Assembly: GCA_035628505.1 (NCBI GenBank)
Contig: DASPJR010000033.1
Location: 1-64,000 of the forward strand
Length of the DNA: 64,000 nucleotides
Direction of reading: 5' to 3'
From: DASPJR01 sp035628505
Lineage (GTDB): Bacteria; Planctomycetota; SZUA-567; H5-PLA8
Shown piece by piece: positions 61,312 through 64,000 of the stretch. Position 1 is the stretch's first letter. Each line of letters begins with the position of its first letter. The position numbers and the translations under genes are program-made. The notes below the pieces were generated by a model. It had not been told where the DNA came from. It did no database searches and worked only from the letters and a program-made list of their open reading frames with translations.

Positions 61312-62520
61312 ATGCCGACGTATGAATTCACAGCGCGCGATACGGCAGGCAAGACGCAGAAGGGAACGCTGTCGTCCGTGAACTCTGTCGCCTTAACGTC
61401 CGAACTGCGGCAGCGTGGATGGCTCATCCTGGACGTAAAGCCGGCGGCGCAGAAAACGTTTTCACTGCCAAATTTGAACCCGGCGCAATGGCTTCCGGTA
61501 ACGACACTCGACGTGGAGGTCGGATTTCAGCAGATTTCGTCGATGCTGCGAAGCGGCCTGACTCTGCTCAACGCCATCAAAACTGCAGGCGAGCAGGCGC
61601 GGCGGCCCAAGATGGCCGCGATCTGGCAGCAGGTTCATCAGCGCATCGAGGAGGGGGCCTCCTTTACGGATGCGTTAGCGCAGTTTCCGAGATGCTTCCC
61701 GGTGTTCGCGGTTCAGCTCGTACGTGCAGGTGAGCAATCCGGCACGCTCGAAATTGTCCTTTCTCGCGCCGCCGAACAACTAGAACGGTCTCGAACCTTG
61801 CGTTTCACGCTGTTGAATGCGCTCATCTATCCGGTGATCGTTCTAGTGATGGCCATCGGCGTCTCGATGTTCATGATGCTCGGCGTCATTCCAAAGATCG
61901 AGAAGTTCCTCGTCGGCCGCGGCAAGCGCCTGCCGGCAATAACGCAGGCACTGCTGGATGTTTCCACGGCCTTTCGCGAGTACGCGATACCGATCGGAAT
62001 TTTCACGGTCGCGGCAATCATCGCTTTTATCTGTGTCTACCGCTGGCCGCCGGGGCGCTTGTTTATTGATACGCTCAGCTTAAGGCTGCCGCTGTTCGGC
62101 AAATTGATCCGTACTGCCGCGACGGCAATTTTCGCGCGAACACTGGCATTGCTCCTGGATAGTGGCATCACCCTGCTGGAAGCGCTGCAGACCGTTGAGC
62201 GTCTGGTTCCCAATGCGGCGCTTTCACGCCACGTTGCCTCGATTCGCGAAACCATCATCCAGGGTGGAAGTCTCGCATCGCCGCTGTCACGCGATGGCTA
62301 CTTCATGCCGATGCTTAGCCGAATGGCTGTCGTGGGCGAGAGCACCGGCACACTGGACCGCGTGCTGACAGAAGTCGCGGATTTTCATGAGAAGCAGCTC
62401 GCCGCGTCGGTGCGCCGTCTGAGTGTGCTGATCGAACCGGCAATCATCGTTGTGGTCGGCGGCATCGTTGGATTTGTTTACATCGCATTCTTTGTGGCGT
62501 TGTTCTCTTTGGCGGGATGA
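61312..62520 (+). CDS. gspF: GspF/PilC inner-membrane platform protein
   Basis: This 402-aa protein has the two repeated T2SSF domains and three membrane segments. The first domain reads FQQISSMLRSGLTLLNAIKTAG and VFAVQLVRAGEQSGTLEIVL, the second FARTLALLLDSGITLLEALQ and LSRMAVVGESTGTLDRVL. Membrane helices lie near residues 165-190, 218-243 and 374-400 (IIVVVGGIVGFVYIAFFVAL). It forms the inner-membrane core of the type II/type IV pilus machine and binds GspE. The full family length of about 400 residues is present. ATG 61312 was chosen as the first good start after the gspE-type stop. Confidence 0.93.
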   Translation: MPTYEFTARDTAGKTQKGTLSSVNSVALTSELRQRGWLILDVKPAAQKTFSLPNLNPAQWLPVTTLDVEVGFQQISSMLRSGLTLLNAIKTAGEQARRPKMAAIWQQVHQRIEEGASFTDALAQFPRCFPVFAVQLVRAGEQSGTLEIVLSRAAEQLERSRTLRFTLLNALIYPVIVLVMAIGVSMFMMLGVIPKIEKFLVGRGKRLPAITQALLDVSTAFREYAIPIGIFTVAAIIAFICVYRWPPGRLFIDTLSLRLPLFGKLIRTAATAIFARTLALLLDSGITLLEALQTVERLVPNAALSRHVASIRETIIQGGSLASPLSRDGYFMPMLSRMAVVGESTGTLDRVLTEVADFHEKQLAASVRRLSVLIEPAIIVVVGGIVGFVYIAFFVALFSLAG

Positions 62521-62536
62521 GAAAGACAGGAGTCCG

Positions 62537-63016
62537 GTGAAACTTTCAAAGCTGTTTTCTTCATACGCTTTCATGCTGCTGCTCGGCTGCGTTTTGTCGT
62601 GTTCCATTCACGCCGAGGAAGCAAAGAAGCCCGACGAAAAGCCGACAGCGAAGACGGCCGACACAAGCACTACGGCCAAAGAAACACTGTCTAAACCCGC
62701 CGACCCGACTCAGCCGAGTCCCCGGTTGAAGCAGGTTCTCCGCGGGCCCGAGAAAGCGGCCGAGGTTGTGCAGCGTCCTGTCGAGCCGGCCAAGCCGCCG
62801 GAAATTACGTTGAAGGGTCTGATTCGTGCTGCCGGCAAACCTGCCGCCGCGATGATCGAGCTAAAAGACCGTCAGGCGCAAATCGTGCGTGAGGGCGCGC
62901 AAATTTCCGGCATCGCCAGTGATGGCAGTGTCGTGGAGATACTCATTAAAAAGATCTCATCGAATGGAGTGGAAGTCGAAATTCCGAAATTGAAACAGAC
63001 GCTGATCGTCAGATAG
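62537..63016 (+). CDS. PilP/GspC-like periplasmic protein
   Basis: This 159-aa protein starts at GTG 62537 behind ACAGGAG; the frame is open further upstream inside gspF but is not protein-like there. The N-terminus (VKLSKLFSSYAFMLLLGCVLSCSIHA) is a lipoprotein or signal peptide with LLGC or LSC boxes. A charged Lys/Pro/Thr linker follows, then a beta domain (PEITLKGLIRAAGKPAAAMI, QAQIVREGAQISGIASDGSV, VEVEIPKLKQTLIVR). This is the PilP/GspC 'homology region' pattern that couples the inner platform to the secretin. It is followed directly by the secretin gene. Confidence 0.72.
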   Translation: MKLSKLFSSYAFMLLLGCVLSCSIHAEEAKKPDEKPTAKTADTSTTAKETLSKPADPTQPSPRLKQVLRGPEKAAEVVQRPVEPAKPPEITLKGLIRAAGKPAAAMIELKDRQAQIVREGAQISGIASDGSVVEILIKKISSNGVEVEIPKLKQTLIVR

Positions 63017-63047
63017 GCCGGTTGCAGTTTTGTGGGAGGGGGAAGTC

Positions 63048-64000
63048 GTGAGAATTGCAGGTGTGTTGGTGCTATCGCTAGTGATCGGCAGCTGTCTGGC
63101 TGAAGAAACAGGCTTGTCGAAATCGGTTAAAATCAACGAGCTTGATTTTCGCGAGATGCCGCTCCAGGACGCTGTCCGGCTGATCTCCGAGGAAACCGAC
63201 CTGAACATCGTGGCCTCCGCCGAAGCGAGAAAGACGCCTGTTTCTATCTTCCTGAAAAACGTTAACGCCGGCGCCGCCATTGAAGAGCTTTGCAAAACGC
63301 ACAATCTCTGGTTCAAACAGGACGAGAAGAGCAACATCATTCGCATTATGACTCTGCCGGAGTTTCAGCGCGACCTGGTGACGGTGCGCGAGGAGAAGAC
63401 AGAAGTCTTCACCCTGCTCTATCCGAACGCGGTTTCGATAGCGTTTGCCATTCGGGATCTGCATGGCGACCGTGTTCAATTATCGATAGGCACTGAAGGC
63501 GCACGCGACGAATCGCAGGATCTGGAAGAGCGCTTTGACCGCTTCGATGTCATTGATCAGCGCAGCCAGGGTCTTGGACTTTTTCAGTCGGGCGGAACGA
63601 GCACGTTCTCGGGCGCAGGCTCTAACAGATTCTCCTCGTCCAGCAGCGACAACGATTTTGCCGGATCAAACTCCTCGCGCGCCATGCGCCGGTCGGACAT
63701 GGTGAGGGGAAGCGCAGAAACTCGCCGCCAGGAGCGCGCTGACGAACTAAAGGCACTCACGCCTGAGCAGGCCCAGGCAGTTCAGGAATTGATCAAGAGC
63801 GGTGACACGTCCGCTCAGGCCGCCCGGGCGCTTGAAGCACTTCGCCGCCAGAGCGCGGACGTCTTCGTAACGGTCAGCCGCAAGAACAACATGTTGCTCG
63901 TTCGCACCAGTGATCCGCAGGCGATGACAGATATCAAGCAGCTCGTCACGAAAATGGATGTGCCTACGCCGATGGTTCTGCTGGAGGTCAAGGTCCTGTC
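63048..64000 (+). CDS. secretin (PilQ/GspD family), N-terminal part
   Basis: The gene starts at GTG 63048 behind GGGAGGGGGAAG and runs off the right edge; 317 codons are visible. A signal peptide (RIAGVLVLSLVIGSCLAEE) is followed by an N0/STN-type domain (VKINELDFREMPLQDAVRLI, TDLNIVASAEARKTPVSIF, KNVNAGAAIEELCKTHNLWF). A Ser/Gly-rich, charged insert of about 100 residues comes next (about 155-255: FQSGGTSTFSGAGSNRFSSS). An N1-type fold then begins (VFVTVSRKNNMLLVRTSDPQ, AMTDIKQLVTKMDVPTPMVL, the usual entry to the secretin core). It should form the outer-membrane pore for this operon. The long insert between N0 and N1 is unusual. Confidence 0.88.
   Translation, partial: MRIAGVLVLSLVIGSCLAEETGLSKSVKINELDFREMPLQDAVRLISEETDLNIVASAEARKTPVSIFLKNVNAGAAIEELCKTHNLWFKQDEKSNIIRIMTLPEFQRDLVTVREEKTEVFTLLYPNAVSIAFAIRDLHGDRVQLSIGTEGARDESQDLEERFDRFDVIDQRSQGLGLFQSGGTSTFSGAGSNRFSSSSSDNDFAGSNSSRAMRRSDMVRGSAETRRQERADELKALTPEQAQAVQELIKSGDTSAQAARALEALRRQSADVFVTVSRKNNMLLVRTSDPQAMTDIKQLVTKMDVPTPMVLLEVKVL

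Noticed and set aside
1..64000. tRNA, rRNA, origin of replication or CRISPR loci
   Set aside because: I looked for their usual landmarks while reading and saw none; a covariance-model search would be needed to exclude a tRNA or small RNA in the longer gaps.

Overview
The window reads as a chromosome segment of a bacterium of the Planctomycetes-Verrucomicrobia-Chlamydiae (PVC) group. It carries three very large secreted beta-propeller dehydrogenases with c-type haem motifs (two of the Pirellula/Verrucomicrobium type with HEAT-like repeats), secreted SGNH hydrolases, an ECF sigma/FecR pair, a membrane-anchored squalene-cyclase-like toroid protein, and a pilus gene order (PilM-like, then two anchored proteins) resembling the Amuc_1101-1100-1099 region of Akkermansia. 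This placement is inference from gene families; no rRNA, tRNA or marker gene was seen.

Region 1 (1-3.1 kb) is a mobile/accessory island: an IS256-type transposase remnant, a REP-associated tyrosine transposase (RAYT) bounded by inverted 36-nt hairpins, a 5'-truncated toxin-like cassette with a small immunity-like gene, and an internally deleted derivative of the RAYT unit. Region 2 (3.1-30.6 kb) holds an exopolysaccharide priming glycosyltransferase, a zinc-ribbon membrane protein, three secreted haem-containing dehydrogenases, two SGNH hydrolases, a sugar isomerase-like enzyme, an AraC-type regulator, a DUF2200 protein, an unusual HTH/sigma-like protein, a Nudix hydrolase and a lipoprotein made of ten about 36-residue repeats. 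It also holds the first giant GspK-like pseudopilin (1887 aa) with a 145-aa secreted partner. Several kinds of intergenic repeats lie here (REPIN-like pair, inverted CCTC-rich pair, degenerate short-word tandem repeats).

Region 3 (31-47 kb) begins with a PilM-like protein fused to a membrane-anchored C-terminal domain and two more anchored pilus-type proteins. It continues with the second giant GspK-like protein (1875 aa), its 145-aa partner, the toroid protein, and the ECF sigma/FecR pair. Region 4 (47-52.6 kb, minus strand) has a second zinc-ribbon protein and a 1303-aa secreted beta-helix/LamG/Ig-like/PKD protein.

Region 5 (53.3-64 kb) is one long plus-strand type II secretion/type IV pilus operon: four pseudopilins, a GspL/PilM-PilN-like and a GspM/PilO-like protein, PilT-like and GspE/PilB-like ATPases, GspF/PilC, a PilP/GspC-like protein and the start of a secretin cut by the window edge. 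The hypothesis tying the window together is that this secretion/pilus machinery uses the giant GspK-like proteins as exceptionally large tip or surface subunits. No prepilin peptidase was seen here.
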